DNA from: Natranaeroarchaeum sp042663585
Lineage (GTDB): Archaea > Halobacteriota > Halobacteria > Halobacteriales > Natronoarchaeaceae
NCBI RefSeq assembly: GCF_042663585.1
Contig: NZ_JBHTAN010000006.1
Coordinates: forward strand, 1,302,001-1,366,000
DNA: 64,000 nt
Direction of reading: 5' to 3'
Of this stretch, positions 1-8,981 are shown one piece after another (within the stretch, counting starts at the first letter, position 1; each line of letters begins with the position of its first letter). Below the pieces are notes generated by a model. It saw only the letters and a program-made list of their open reading frames with translations, did not search any database and was not told where the DNA came from. Both the position numbers and the translations under genes were made by a program.

Positions 1-812
1 CCCTCGCGGACCCAGATGCCACGCATATTGATACCGCTTGAGTCCCAGAGATCGTTTCGCTGATCGTCCAGAACGACGGTGGCGCCCTCGACCGTCGAGT
101 TCGTGCCCCCGACCCGGACGTTCGCGATGTTGTTGTTCTTGTAGAGGCCGCCGAACACGTTGACCTCGCCGTCGTTCCCGAAGGAGCCACCGGGCGCGCT
201 CCCATAGAGGCCGTTATCGGTGAACCCTTCCAGCCAGCAGTGTTCGAAGTTCGCAACGCCCGCGTGTTCGGGGCGTACGAACACTCCTTCGCCCTCCTCG
301 TTGCTACCGTCGGGCCGAGCAACGCGTCTGATCGTCACCTCGTCACCGCTGTGGGCCCGCGCGGTGATGTTGCCGTTACCTCCAGCGACGCCTCGCCACA
401 TGATGTTGTCGACCAGCACATCGCCGCCGTTAGCGGCGATTACTTCCGAGAACGTGTAATCGTCGCCGTGGTCGAACACCACGTCGCCAAAGTCCCCTTC
501 GCCACGAACCACGAGGTCGGCGTAGCCCGAACCGTGCCCACGGCTGAAAGCTCTCGTCGAGTAGTCGTATGTCCCCGCAGGGATGATTATCTCCATCCCG
601 TCGTCGATGTAGTCTGACAGCCATTCGCCCGCGTCGTCGCCCTCTTCCATTCCCTCTTCACCGAGGTGGACAGTGCTCGCAGCGGCAGAGCCACTAAATA
701 GACTCCCAACCCCCACCGCCGCAGTTGCGCCGCCAATAGTTTTCAGATACGACCGTCTCGGTAGCGATGATCCGCTTCTACCGTCGTCCGCACCTCGGTT
801 ATAATCTCCCAT
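1..812 (-). CDS. Secreted beta-helix (pectate-lyase-like) protein, partial
   Basis: The gene runs off the left edge of the window, so only about 270 N-terminal residues are visible. The start ATG is at 812. An A/T-rich TATA-like stretch near 833-842 lies about 25 bases upstream, which fits a leaderless transcript. Residues 19-24 read RRSYLK, a twin-arginine motif, followed by a hydrophobic Gly/Ala-rich stretch to about residue 47, so export by the Tat route is likely. The mature part has the short repeating strands of a right-handed parallel beta-helix (repeated pieces such as NNNIANVRVGG and STVEGATVV). Known members of this fold bind or cut polysaccharides, but catalytic residues cannot be judged from the fragment. 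It lies at the edge of a surface-glycan gene region, which suits a cell-surface role (inference). Confidence 0.75.
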   Translation of the reverse strand, partial: MGDYNRGADDGRSGSSLPRRSYLKTIGGATAAVGVGSLFSGSAAASTVHLGEEGMEEGDDAGEWLSDYIDDGMEIIIPAGTYDYSTRAFSRGHGSGYADLVVRGEGDFGDVVFDHGDDYTFSEVIAANGGDVLVDNIMWRGVAGGNGNITARAHSGDEVTIRRVARPDGSNEEGEGVFVRPEHAGVANFEHCWLEGFTDNGLYGSAPGGSFGNDGEVNVFGGLYKNNNIANVRVGGTNSTVEGATVVLDDQRNDLWDSSGINMRGIWVRE

Positions 813-1227
813 ACTCCCGTAGGAACATCCTACTTTAATAACCCTTTTGACGGATTTGAGTACAATACTCTACGGTTGAGAAAAAATACATATATAAACA
901 TATTACTTACTAATATATACTTGCAGGTTACAATCGTAACTGGGTAATAAGGACTTACTCACGCCCGCCTCCATCCGACCCGCAAATGAAGCGGATTACT
1001 GTCTGTGTGATACAGCTTACTCGTGATATGATGTTCTTACTGCCGGTGAAGGGCCTCTAGCGCGGGAGTCAGAACGTCCCGAAGATTCGTACTGCCGTCG
1101 GAGTGGATTCACTCGCAAAGAACTGGCCTCGTAGGGCTGTAAAGACTACATTAAGAGGGGAAATAGCGGAGTAAGCGGGTTGTGATCGGTCTCGTAGTGA
1201 ACGAACGCAATCATACGGCTACTCCCA
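813..1227. other. Intergenic, A/T-rich, no gene seen
   Basis: This stretch lies between the start of the leftward beta-helix gene and the stop of the leftward flippase gene. Its first 150 bases are very A/T-rich (many TATATA-like runs around 880-925) and probably hold the promoter of the beta-helix gene. I see no credible reading frame, RNA gene or repeat. Confidence 0.5.
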
Positions 1228-2706
1228 TCAGTTCCGTTCGGCGAGGAACGCTATCGCTTCGTGAACGTCGATCAGTCCGATGGCGACCGAGAGCACTGCC
1301 CAGATCAGGACCCCAGCAGCGATGACACCGGCGAGGGTGAGCAGTCCCGAGACGTGAGGAAGCGTGAGAAACACGACAAGACCCATGGCGAGGGAGATAC
1401 CGGAGACGATGACAGCGTCGCGCACCATTTTTACGAGTTGGAGATCGAGTTCCCGGTGGATCACCAGTACGTTCGTGGCAGTGTACGCAGTAAACGTAAT
1501 AACCGTCGCGGCCGCTGCCCCGGCGACGCCCAGCAACGGGAGCAACAGGAGATTCAAAAAGAAGTTCGCGATAGCTGTGAGGCCCTTCGCGATCGCACGA
1601 ATTCTCGCCCGGCCGAGATAATCGAGGCTATCGGTCGTGATCAGGTTGACCGCGTTGACGAGGATGAATATACTGAGTATCTGTAAGACGGGGACAGCCC
1701 CGAGATACTCCGTCCCGAGGACGTGACGAATCAGCGGTTCGGCGACCAGTACAAGCCCGACCGCCCCGGGAATATACAGGAGTGAGACGTGTTTGAACGA
1801 TTCCTCGTAGAGCCGTGCCGCTCTCTCCGTTTCGTTGGCGGACTTTTGCTCGCCCAGTGCGGGAGAGATGGTAAAGCCCAGCGAGCGTACCGGTACGGAG
1901 GCGAAATTGGCGACCTGCCTCGCTATCGTATAGAAACTCACTGCCGTAGAGCCCAGGATTACGCCGACGAGAACAGTGTCGACGCGCTTGTCGAGAACGT
2001 TCGCTCCGCGGGTCGCCGTCAGCGGAACGCTGTATTCCAGAATCCGACGTGAAAGCCCGTCTTCGAACTCCACTGCCGGATCGAAACTGCGGTAGAAGTA
2101 GACGTAGAGCCCGACGAGTCCGACCGTCACCGCGGCAATGTATCCCAGAACGTAACCGCCGAACGCGCCCAGTGCCTCGTACCCGAGCAGGACTAGCCCG
2201 ACGGCGAACACGAGGCGAGTGACGTTCTCGATGATCCCCATCATAGCACTCCAGTCGACGCGGTTGAACCCCTGAAAAACGAGTATACAGTACTGGTAGA
2301 TCGCTCGAAAGAAGAGGTATGCGACGCCGACGAGCAGGAACGGTGCCAATCTCGGTTCGTCCAGGAAGTTCGCGAGCCACTCTCTCGAAACGATCAGTCC
2401 GATCCCGACCAGAACCGCGAGCGTGACGATATACACGAGCGAGCGGCGGAGTATCAGCGGGATTTGCGAGGGGTCCTCCTCGAGATACTCGTTAACGTAC
2501 CGGGCCGTCGATTTTGGGAGTCCGAGCGTAGCGAATATCGTAATGACGCCGATGACCGAGAGGGCGAAGTACAGGAGGCCATACTCGTCTCGACCGAGCA
2601 GGTACCGGGCGAGCACGATGATCATCGCCGCGTTGGCACCCGCCTTGATAATGCGCGAGAGCAGCGTAGCTTTCAGTCCGCGGGAAATACGTTGTGATAG
2701 TGACAT
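1228..2706 (-). CDS. Polysaccharide flippase (MOP/Wzx family)
   Basis: 492-residue integral membrane protein with 12-14 hydrophobic segments across its length. It starts with the amphipathic N-terminus and the GANAAMIIVLARYL segment common to oligosaccharide flippases of the MOP superfamily (Wzx, AglR-like). Members move lipid-linked glycans across the cytoplasmic membrane so that they can be polymerised or attached outside. The length is normal for the family and the frame is intact. It lies next to sugar-modifying genes (two phosphodiesterases, a FemAB-like protein, a DUF354 glycosyltransferase, a deacetylase), which supports a glycan substrate. The substrate itself cannot be read from sequence; in haloarchaea it would be dolichol-phosphate-linked (inference). 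A TATAACAAAG element lies about 90 bases before the start. Confidence 0.85.
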   Translation of the reverse strand: MSLSQRISRGLKATLLSRIIKAGANAAMIIVLARYLLGRDEYGLLYFALSVIGVITIFATLGLPKSTARYVNEYLEEDPSQIPLILRRSLVYIVTLAVLVGIGLIVSREWLANFLDEPRLAPFLLVGVAYLFFRAIYQYCILVFQGFNRVDWSAMMGIIENVTRLVFAVGLVLLGYEALGAFGGYVLGYIAAVTVGLVGLYVYFYRSFDPAVEFEDGLSRRILEYSVPLTATRGANVLDKRVDTVLVGVILGSTAVSFYTIARQVANFASVPVRSLGFTISPALGEQKSANETERAARLYEESFKHVSLLYIPGAVGLVLVAEPLIRHVLGTEYLGAVPVLQILSIFILVNAVNLITTDSLDYLGRARIRAIAKGLTAIANFFLNLLLLPLLGVAGAAAATVITFTAYTATNVLVIHRELDLQLVKMVRDAVIVSGISLAMGLVVFLTLPHVSGLLTLAGVIAAGVLIWAVLSVAIGLIDVHEAIAFLAERN

Positions 2707-2794
2707 AAGGAGGATGGAAGGCTACTGTCGGACCGAACCGGGAGCAACAGGCTGTCTCGTGATTGCACTCTATCAAACGGGTGCGGCATAGCGG

Positions 2795-2804
2795 CTTTGT
2801 TATA
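2795..2804 (-). promoter_or_regulatory. TATAACAAAG element upstream of the flippase
   Basis: The minus strand reads TATAACAAAG here, about 90 bases before the flippase start. The same word or a one-base variant precedes both phosphodiesterase genes and glmS. It could be a TATA-type promoter box or a shared operator. Confidence 0.4.
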
Positions 2805-3284
2805 CCTCCGTTACCACAGTTGATCGAACGGATGTGGAACTGCAGTTTCGCCCGCGCGTCGAGTCGGGTCCCGATACACAGGTATGCCGGTCAGGGTTGT
2901 ACTCTCCCAGGTAGAATGATCACGGAGAGGCCAAAACAGTTTGCTGATAACTCCTGAACGAGGGGTCTCTCAACTGGCGTGTAGCGGGACCGCTTCACCT
3001 GGTAATACGCTCCTACTATCGTGTGTAGAACAGAACTGCGGCGGATCCGCACGGCACCCGGATCCGGCGCAGTCGCAGGAATCAGGGGACAGTGGGGCCC
3101 ACAGAGTGGCGGGAAAGATCGACCTACCGAGCCGATACCCTGTCGCGCTGGGCATGGATCACCAAACCAAACAGGGTGCCGACAGGAACCGGTTCGTCGA
3201 CGGCCGAACCGATCGGCAGAGCGGTCCATTCGTAGCCTCTGCAGAACAATAGTCGCATATCCGTATCGTTTCGGGAAAGAGATC

Positions 3285-3294
3285 CATAACAAAG
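3285..3294 (+). promoter_or_regulatory. CATAACAAAG element upstream of phosphodiesterase 1
   Basis: One base different from the TATAACAAAG found at 2795, 6200 and 12136. It ends 27 bases before the ATG at 3322, the spacing expected for a TATA box of a nearly leaderless mRNA. Confidence 0.4.
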
Positions 3295-3321
3295 AGTTGC
3301 ACTATCTACTCATTGAGGTAC

Positions 3322-4929
3322 ATGCAGACACTGCTTGTTGGTATCGATGCAGCCTGTGCGCGGGTACTCGACCCGCTGTTCGAGGCAGGAGCGACTCCCA
3401 CGCTCGAGGCTCTCTTCGAGGACGGTGTCTCGGGCGAGCTCGAATCGCAGATCCCCCCGTGGACGCCGAGCGCATGGCCCTCAGTCTACACCGGCGTCAA
3501 CCCCGGGAAGCACGGCGTCTTTAGCTTCCTGACGTTCGACGGCTACGACTGGGACGTCATCAACCGGACCGACGTAGACGAGTTCGCAATCTGGGAACTC
3601 CTCGACCGCAACGAGTTTTCGAGCGTCGTCGTCAACGTCCCCGTGACATCTCCGCCGGACGATATCGACGGGGCGATTGTTCCGGGCTACACCGCGCCGG
3701 AGGGGCCACCCTGCCAGCCGGAGGGAGTGCTTGACGACATTCGGGACGAACTCGGTGAGTACCGGATCTACGGAAGCCATCCTGCCGGTGATACCCCTGA
3801 CGAGGAGAAGATCGAGGAGTACTGTGCGCTAACGCGAAGCCGCGGCGAGGCGTTTCGGTACCTCGCGGACCGGTTCGAGCCGGATTTCGGCTTCCTGCAG
3901 TTCCAGCAGACGGACACCGTGTTCCACGAGTATCCGGATCGCTGGGACGTGATCGAGCGGATCTACGAGACCGTCGACGAGCAAGTCGCCGCGATACTCG
4001 AAGAGTACGATCCGGACACCGTCGTCGTAGTCAGCGACCACGGCATCGGCGAGTACGAGGGCTACGAGTTCCGGGTCAACGAGTTCCTGAACGACGAGGG
4101 GTTCGTCGAACGTATCGCCGGTGAGAGCGGGATGCCCTCGTGGTCTTCAATCGCGCAGAACGAACTCCGAGAGGGCAATCCGGGGGCGAGCGAGGAGCAA
4201 ACAGCCGTCGAGCGACTGCTGTCGGCGGCGGCCAAAGTCGGCATCACCAGCCAGCGGATGGCCACCGCGCTCGACCGGATCGGCCTGAAAGAGGCCGTCG
4301 CAGCGCGCGTTCCCGGGGACGTCGCCAGGGCCGCCTCCGAGAGTGTCGATTTCGAGGCCTCGACGGCGTATATGCGTGCCCGGATCGAACTCGGCGTCCG
4401 GATCAATCTACAGGGGCGCGAACCGTCGGGCGTCGTGGACCCCAGCGAGTACGATACCGTCCGGACGCGGCTCATCGAGTCGCTCCGAGGCGTCGAGACG
4501 CCGGACGGGGAACCGGTGTTCGAAACCGTCGCGCCGCGCGAAGAGTTGTTTCACGGCGACCACGTCGAGAACGCTCCGGACGTCATCACCATTCCGTCGT
4601 CGTTCGATCATTTCCTGACGGCCTCGCTCCGCGGCGAGCGGTTCGGATCGCCACAGGAACCCTGGAACCACAAGATAGACGGGACCTTCGCGGTATCCGG
4701 GGCGGCGATAGAAACGCCCGGGACGGCGACAGCGCATCTGTTCGACGTCGCGCCGACGGTGCTGGCGACGATGGGTGTGGCGGCGAGCGAGCGCATGGAC
4801 GGCACCACGATGCCCTGTATCGAGCCAGCAGGGCGCGAATCGTATCCGGAGTACGAACGCGACGAGACGACCCGTACCGACGACGCACAGGTCGAACAGC
4901 AACTCGCTGACCTGGGGTACCTCGAATGA
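3322..4929 (+). CDS. Alkaline-phosphatase-superfamily phosphodiesterase (first copy)
   Basis: 535 residues from the ATG at 3322; a TTG nine bases earlier is also open but less likely. The protein has the type I phosphodiesterase / nucleotide pyrophosphatase core: an N-terminal metal Asp in LLVGIDA (residue 9), a Thr/Ser nucleophile region in WTPSAWPS (47-54), a VVVVSDHGIGEYEG block with metal-binding Asp-His, and a later FHGDH block. Members hydrolyse phosphodiesters or transfer phospho-groups such as phosphoethanolamine or glycerol phosphate. I see no signal peptide, so it probably acts in the cytoplasm. It overlaps the FemAB-like gene downstream by 4 bases, so the two are cotranscribed. A second member of the family lies at 6243. 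The substrate is unknown; editing of a surface glycan or lipid carrier is an inference from the neighbours. Confidence 0.8.
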   Translation: MQTLLVGIDAACARVLDPLFEAGATPTLEALFEDGVSGELESQIPPWTPSAWPSVYTGVNPGKHGVFSFLTFDGYDWDVINRTDVDEFAIWELLDRNEFSSVVVNVPVTSPPDDIDGAIVPGYTAPEGPPCQPEGVLDDIRDELGEYRIYGSHPAGDTPDEEKIEEYCALTRSRGEAFRYLADRFEPDFGFLQFQQTDTVFHEYPDRWDVIERIYETVDEQVAAILEEYDPDTVVVVSDHGIGEYEGYEFRVNEFLNDEGFVERIAGESGMPSWSSIAQNELREGNPGASEEQTAVERLLSAAAKVGITSQRMATALDRIGLKEAVAARVPGDVARAASESVDFEASTAYMRARIELGVRINLQGREPSGVVDPSEYDTVRTRLIESLRGVETPDGEPVFETVAPREELFHGDHVENAPDVITIPSSFDHFLTASLRGERFGSPQEPWNHKIDGTFAVSGAAIETPGTATAHLFDVAPTVLATMGVAASERMDGTTMPCIEPAGRESYPEYERDETTRTDDAQVEQQLADLGYLE

Positions 4930-5930
4930 GTGTCGAAATCGAACTGTACGACGGGGACGACCGGGAGCGCTGGAACAGACACGTCGATCAGTCACCACAG
5001 TCCACGCCGTTTCACCGCTACGAGGCGCTCGAAGTGCTCGCCGACGCCTCGGGAACGGAACTGTACCCGATGGTCGGTTACAAGGGTCAGGAACCAGTCG
5101 GACTGTTGCCCGTTTTCGTTCTGTCCAAAGGGCCAGTCGCTGCGGCGTTCTCCCCACCCCCCGACCTGAAGATCAGCTATCTCGGGCCGGCGCTCCTCAA
5201 CTTCGAGAAACTCAAGCAACGCAAGGCCGAGCGGCGGCACGACAGGTTCGTGGAAGGGTGTATCGACCGCCTCGAAGCGGAGTGTAACCCGCGATTCGTA
5301 CAGGTACGCTCCGGCCCGTGGTACGACGACCCCCGCCCGTTTGGCTGGAACGAGTTCAAGGTGACTCCGGCCTACACCTACGTCGTCGACCTCGATAGTG
5401 ATCGGGACGAACTCATACAGTCGTTTAGTAGTGATGCCCGACGGAACGTGAGGGGCAGTACCGACGCTGACGTCGAGATCAAGGTGGGTGGCCGGCGGTC
5501 GATCAAGCGGATCATTACGCAGGTGACGGAGCGACACGAGAGACAGGGCGAAAGCTACAATCTGACGCCGGAGACGGTTACTGCACTCTACGGGCGCCTC
5601 GGCGAAGAGACCGTTCGCCCGTACGTCTGTACGGTCGACGGGGCGTTCGGCGGCGGCGTCGTGACGCTCGAGGACAGCGGCACGATATACCGGTGGCAGG
5701 GCGGCGCGAAACCGGAAACCGACGTTCCGATCAACGACCTGCTGGACTGGCACATCATGACCGACGCGATGGACCGCGGGACCGGGCAGTACGACCTCGT
5801 GGGAGCGAACAATCAGCGCCTCTGTGGCTACAAGGCGAAGTTCGCTCCCGAACTGAAACTCTACTACAGTATCCAGCACAGTTTGCCGGGGATGGGGTTG
5901 CTCTCGGGCCTGTACAAACAGATCCGGTAA
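4926..5930 (+). CDS. FemAB-like / GNAT-fold transferase
   Basis: 334-residue soluble protein with the two-part GNAT layout of FemAB/FemX proteins: an N-terminal half with HRYEALEVLADASG, and a C-terminal half with a long basic-acidic linker (SSDARRNVRGSTDADVEI), then GGGVVTLEDSGTIYRWQGG and a final INDLLDWHIMTDAMDRG block typical of these transferases. In bacteria FemX relatives add amino acids from aminoacyl-tRNA to peptidoglycan precursors. This organism has no peptidoglycan, so a surface polysaccharide or glycolipid acceptor is more likely (inference). The ATGA overlap with the upstream phosphodiesterase shows translational coupling. Donor and acceptor cannot be predicted from sequence. 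Confidence 0.75.
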   Translation: MSVEIELYDGDDRERWNRHVDQSPQSTPFHRYEALEVLADASGTELYPMVGYKGQEPVGLLPVFVLSKGPVAAAFSPPPDLKISYLGPALLNFEKLKQRKAERRHDRFVEGCIDRLEAECNPRFVQVRSGPWYDDPRPFGWNEFKVTPAYTYVVDLDSDRDELIQSFSSDARRNVRGSTDADVEIKVGGRRSIKRIITQVTERHERQGESYNLTPETVTALYGRLGEETVRPYVCTVDGAFGGGVVTLEDSGTIYRWQGGAKPETDVPINDLLDWHIMTDAMDRGTGQYDLVGANNQRLCGYKAKFAPELKLYYSIQHSLPGMGLLSGLYKQIR

Positions 5931-6242
5931 CAGCCTCAAGGCCCATACAGCGCAACCCCCGGATGTCCGTGCGGAACGATGAGACTGTTCGGAGTAGCAC
6001 CGTCTTACTCCGAGGTGAGACCCGGAAGAGAGATCCTTGGGACCAGGTCAGAGCAGGACCGTCGACGGCGGTAGGGTCGACGAACTCCTCCCACAGCAGT
6101 ACTCGACCAGTGGCGTTACCGGTCGTGCAGAGTAAGCACATGAGAACTCACTCTCCCTGCCGGACGTTCGATACCGCCTTTGAAATCCCGTAAGATAGCT
6201 ATAACAAAGCCTCGAAAAGCGGCAGTTGCATATATCCGAATC
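5931..6242. other. Intergenic region before phosphodiesterase 2
   Basis: About 310 bases without a credible gene. The last 50 bases hold a TATAACAAAG element (6200-6209) and an A/T-rich GCATATATCC just before the next start. Similar short words (GCATATCC, CATAACAAAG) occur in the region before the first phosphodiesterase at 3255-3294, so the two upstream regions may share control. Confidence 0.4.
6200..6209 (+). promoter_or_regulatory. TATAACAAAG element upstream of phosphodiesterase 2
   Basis: Exact TATAACAAAG ending 33 bases before the chosen ATG. It matches the copies at 2795 and 12136 and differs by one base from that at 3285. Confidence 0.4.
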
Positions 6243-7805
6243 ATGCATCCTGACAGAGCGTTTATCCTCGGGTTCGACGGACTACCCTGGAATCTCGTCG
6301 AACGGTGGGCTGGCGAGGGGAAACTGGAGAACTTCGCGAGACTGTTCGAGGAGGGGGCTTCGGGGCCACTCAGGAGCACCACCCCGGCAGAGACGGCCCT
6401 GGCCTGGCCCTCGATTTCGACCGGTGTCCGAGCGGATACACACGGGATCTACGATTTCCAGAAACTGTATAGCAACTACACACACCGGATGAACACGAGC
6501 AGCGACCGGGAGGGCACGGCGCTCTGGGAGCACCTCTCACCGGCCGTCGTCGGCAACGTCCCGATGACGTACCCTGCCAGCGAGATAGATGGGAAGATGG
6601 TGACCGGGATGATGACGCCGTCACTGAACGAGGATTTCACCCATCCCCCCGAATTGAAAGCCGAGATCGAACGCTCGATTCCGGACTACGAGATCGGTCT
6701 CCGGTGGGTCGAGTACGCCGATGCCCCCGACCAACTGGGTGCGGATCTCCAGGCGAGCGTCGAGAACCGACGCGCGTTATTGCGGATGCTGATGGATACC
6801 GACGACTGGCGGTTGTTCTTTTTTGTGTTTACGGCACCGGATCGCCTGCAACATCTCAACTGGGACGAGACGGTATTGCTCGAGCACTACCGATATCTGG
6901 ACGATATCCTCGGCGAGGTGATCGACTACACCGAAGAGCGCGGAGCGAACCTCTTCGTCGTCTCGGATCACGGGTTCGGCCCGATATCGAAAGCCGGGTA
7001 CCCGAACCATGTTCTGGAGCAGAACGGATTGCTTGTCCGTGAGCAAGGGAACAGCAAGCGGGGCGTGCTGGAACGACTCGGGATCACGAAAGATGCCGTC
7101 GAGTCCCTGCTCACTAGACTGCCAGTCAGCGAGTCGCAGCTAGTCGACATCCTTCCCCAGCAACTTACGGATACGGTTGCCAGACAGATTCCGGGTGATC
7201 ATCCGCTCTACGACGTCGATTTCGACAACACGACGGCCTTTTTCCACGGGACCAGCAATCTGTATGTGAACAGGACGGATCAGTTCGACTGTGGGACAGT
7301 CCCACCCGAGGACGTCGACGACGTCAAGCGCACTCTGCAGGGCATTTTCGAAGACACGACCGACCCGGAAACCGGAGACCGGATCTTCGAACTCATCGAC
7401 GGCGACGAACTGTTCCCGAACGACGACCACTCTCCCGATTTCGTCGTCGAGGGGCGCGAGGGGTACCTGGTGCGGTCTGCGCTGAGCGAGGACGTCGTTA
7501 CCGATACTGGGTCGATGGAAGCGACGCACGACCCCGAGGGAATATTCTTCGCGCTTGGACCATCCGTCGAAGCCACGGAGGTAACCGATGCGACGGTGTA
7601 CGATGTCGCCCCGACGGTACTGCACAGCATGGGTGAGACGATACCGAAGCAGATGGATGGGGAAGTGCTAGAAACTGCACTGACGCTCGACACTGCTCCT
7701 CGACGCCAGAATATCCAACACCGACAGGGCGAAAGGGCGACCAGCGAAGATGACGATTTCGGGGAGGTCGAAGACAGACTACGCGGGCTGGGATATATCG
7801 AATAG
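6243..7805 (+). CDS. Alkaline-phosphatase-superfamily phosphodiesterase (second copy)
   Basis: 520 residues from the ATG at 6243 (MHPDRAFILGFDG). An earlier in-frame ATG at 6180 would add a Lys/Arg-rich stretch that lies across the promoter-like element, so I reject it. The family marks are clear: metal Asp in LGFDGL, an AETALAWPSISTGVRADTHG nucleophile block, LFVVSDHGFGPI with the Asp-His metal pair, and DDHSPDFVV with the C-terminal ligand region. It shares its architecture with the protein at 3322 (both end in a G-x-x-x-RLRGLGYIE or QLADLGYLE tail), so the two are paralogues. No signal peptide is visible. The role is probably removal or transfer of a phosphorylated group in surface-polymer assembly (inference). 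Confidence 0.8.
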   Translation: MHPDRAFILGFDGLPWNLVERWAGEGKLENFARLFEEGASGPLRSTTPAETALAWPSISTGVRADTHGIYDFQKLYSNYTHRMNTSSDREGTALWEHLSPAVVGNVPMTYPASEIDGKMVTGMMTPSLNEDFTHPPELKAEIERSIPDYEIGLRWVEYADAPDQLGADLQASVENRRALLRMLMDTDDWRLFFFVFTAPDRLQHLNWDETVLLEHYRYLDDILGEVIDYTEERGANLFVVSDHGFGPISKAGYPNHVLEQNGLLVREQGNSKRGVLERLGITKDAVESLLTRLPVSESQLVDILPQQLTDTVARQIPGDHPLYDVDFDNTTAFFHGTSNLYVNRTDQFDCGTVPPEDVDDVKRTLQGIFEDTTDPETGDRIFELIDGDELFPNDDHSPDFVVEGREGYLVRSALSEDVVTDTGSMEATHDPEGIFFALGPSVEATEVTDATVYDVAPTVLHSMGETIPKQMDGEVLETALTLDTAPRRQNIQHRQGERATSEDDDFGEVEDRLRGLGYIE

Positions 7806-7820
7806 CGACGACGGGGCCGC

Positions 7821-8981
7821 CTACATGTCGATTGGCGGAGGATCCTGGAAAACGGCCTGGCCCACCTGACCGTCCTCAATGAGTGTCGTCAGAAACGTCG
7901 TCGTGTCGATTTTGTCGGAGAGCAACTGCTGGCGGCGTTCCTCCCAGTCGGCGTCGTCGTCCTCCAGAATCTCGACCGCGCGCTCTATAGCCGCGGCGTG
8001 TCGGTCATCATCCGAGTAACTGAAGACGAGTTCGTACTCCTCCTGAAGTTCGCGGATGTTACCCATCCCGCTGATCGTCGTGACGAGTATCGCCGGGGTG
8101 CCGAGAACGGCGCTTTCGGTCGCCATCGTCGCGCTCTCGCCGACGAAGAGGTCGGCATGGTAGATCAAGTCATGGATCCGTTCGGGCGGTGCGGCGAACT
8201 CGTGGGAGCGTAACTCGGGCGGCAACTCCCCTTCGGCGCTGATAACGACAGTCGCACCCGTGGCTTCTAGACGGTCGACCACGTCGGTGGCGTCATCGAG
8301 ACCGGAGTTGCCGATGTCGTGGGTGGCTTCCCAGGAAACCAGCCGTAACAGGACGATTTGGTCGTCAGGGGAGAGTCCCATACCGTCGAGGACACCGGGA
8401 TCAGGAGTGAAGCGGTCCGGATGCAGATACGCCAGTTCGTGATAGCCGGGATACTTGATATGGTTGTCACCGACGTGATCCCGGTAATACTCCGGGCTAC
8501 AGACCTGATCAGCCATCGGATAGACGAATCGCTTTTGATAGGTCACGTGCTCCGTATCGGTGAACACGACGCTTCGACTACCCAGCATCGCGGCGACGTG
8601 GACGACTCCCGGTTCGCCGATTGCGACCATGACGTCCGGATCGATCCTGCGGGAGCGCCTGAATAGACGCCACTCGTAGGTCAGTTGAACCATCGCCTTC
8701 CCGACCAGTCCACCGGCCGCGCCAGCGAGCACTTCGTGCTCGATTCCGTACGCGTCGAGCAGTTCGAGCGCGACGTCTTTCTCGCGGGCGAAGACGTGCA
8801 CGTCGTGGCCGCGGGCTTCCAGTTCCCTGATGGCGTTCCGGAAGAAATGGACGTGAGCGGGATGCTGGATGGTCACGACGACATCGAGCGTCCCGCCGTC
8901 CGACTGCGTCTTCAGAGCGTCGCTATCGAGCGTCTCCAGATCGGAAAGTTGGTCGTCGGAAGATTGTCCGAACATCGTCAT
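7821..8981 (-). CDS. DUF354 family glycosyltransferase-like protein
   Basis: 386 residues from the ATG at 8981, which overlaps the stop of the upstream deacetylase gene (ATGA). The frame stays open further upstream, but that part lies inside the deacetylase gene. The core begins LDVVVTIQHPAHVHFFRNAI and continues with ELEARGHDVHVFAREKD. This is the first Rossmann half of a GT-B fold related to UDP-GlcNAc 2-epimerase and MurG-type transferases. The second half has SAEGELPPELR and a FVGESATMATESAVLGTPAI block, which resembles the sugar-nucleotide site of that fold. DUF354 genes are common in archaeal glycan clusters. Donor and acceptor are unknown. Coupling to a deacetylase suggests an N-acetylated sugar is transferred and then trimmed (inference). 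Confidence 0.8.
   Translation of the reverse strand: MTMFGQSSDDQLSDLETLDSDALKTQSDGGTLDVVVTIQHPAHVHFFRNAIRELEARGHDVHVFAREKDVALELLDAYGIEHEVLAGAAGGLVGKAMVQLTYEWRLFRRSRRIDPDVMVAIGEPGVVHVAAMLGSRSVVFTDTEHVTYQKRFVYPMADQVCSPEYYRDHVGDNHIKYPGYHELAYLHPDRFTPDPGVLDGMGLSPDDQIVLLRLVSWEATHDIGNSGLDDATDVVDRLEATGATVVISAEGELPPELRSHEFAAPPERIHDLIYHADLFVGESATMATESAVLGTPAILVTTISGMGNIRELQEEYELVFSYSDDDRHAAAIERAVEILEDDDADWEERRQQLLSDKIDTTTFLTTLIEDGQVGQAVFQDPPPIDM

Larger units (their letters stand above)
2707..3321. other. Divergent intergenic region with no supported gene
   Basis: About 615 bases between two divergently transcribed glycan genes. Open frames here have codon use unlike the neighbours (Arg/Ser/Cys-rich, not acidic), so I do not call any. 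It carries TATAACAAAG-type elements near both ends (2795-2804 leftward, 3285-3294 rightward) and probably both promoters. Confidence 0.5.

Noticed and set aside
220..624. Open frames at 220-459, 240-617 (plus) and 430-624 (minus)
   Set aside because: They are shadows of the minus-strand beta-helix gene that runs off the left edge from 812.
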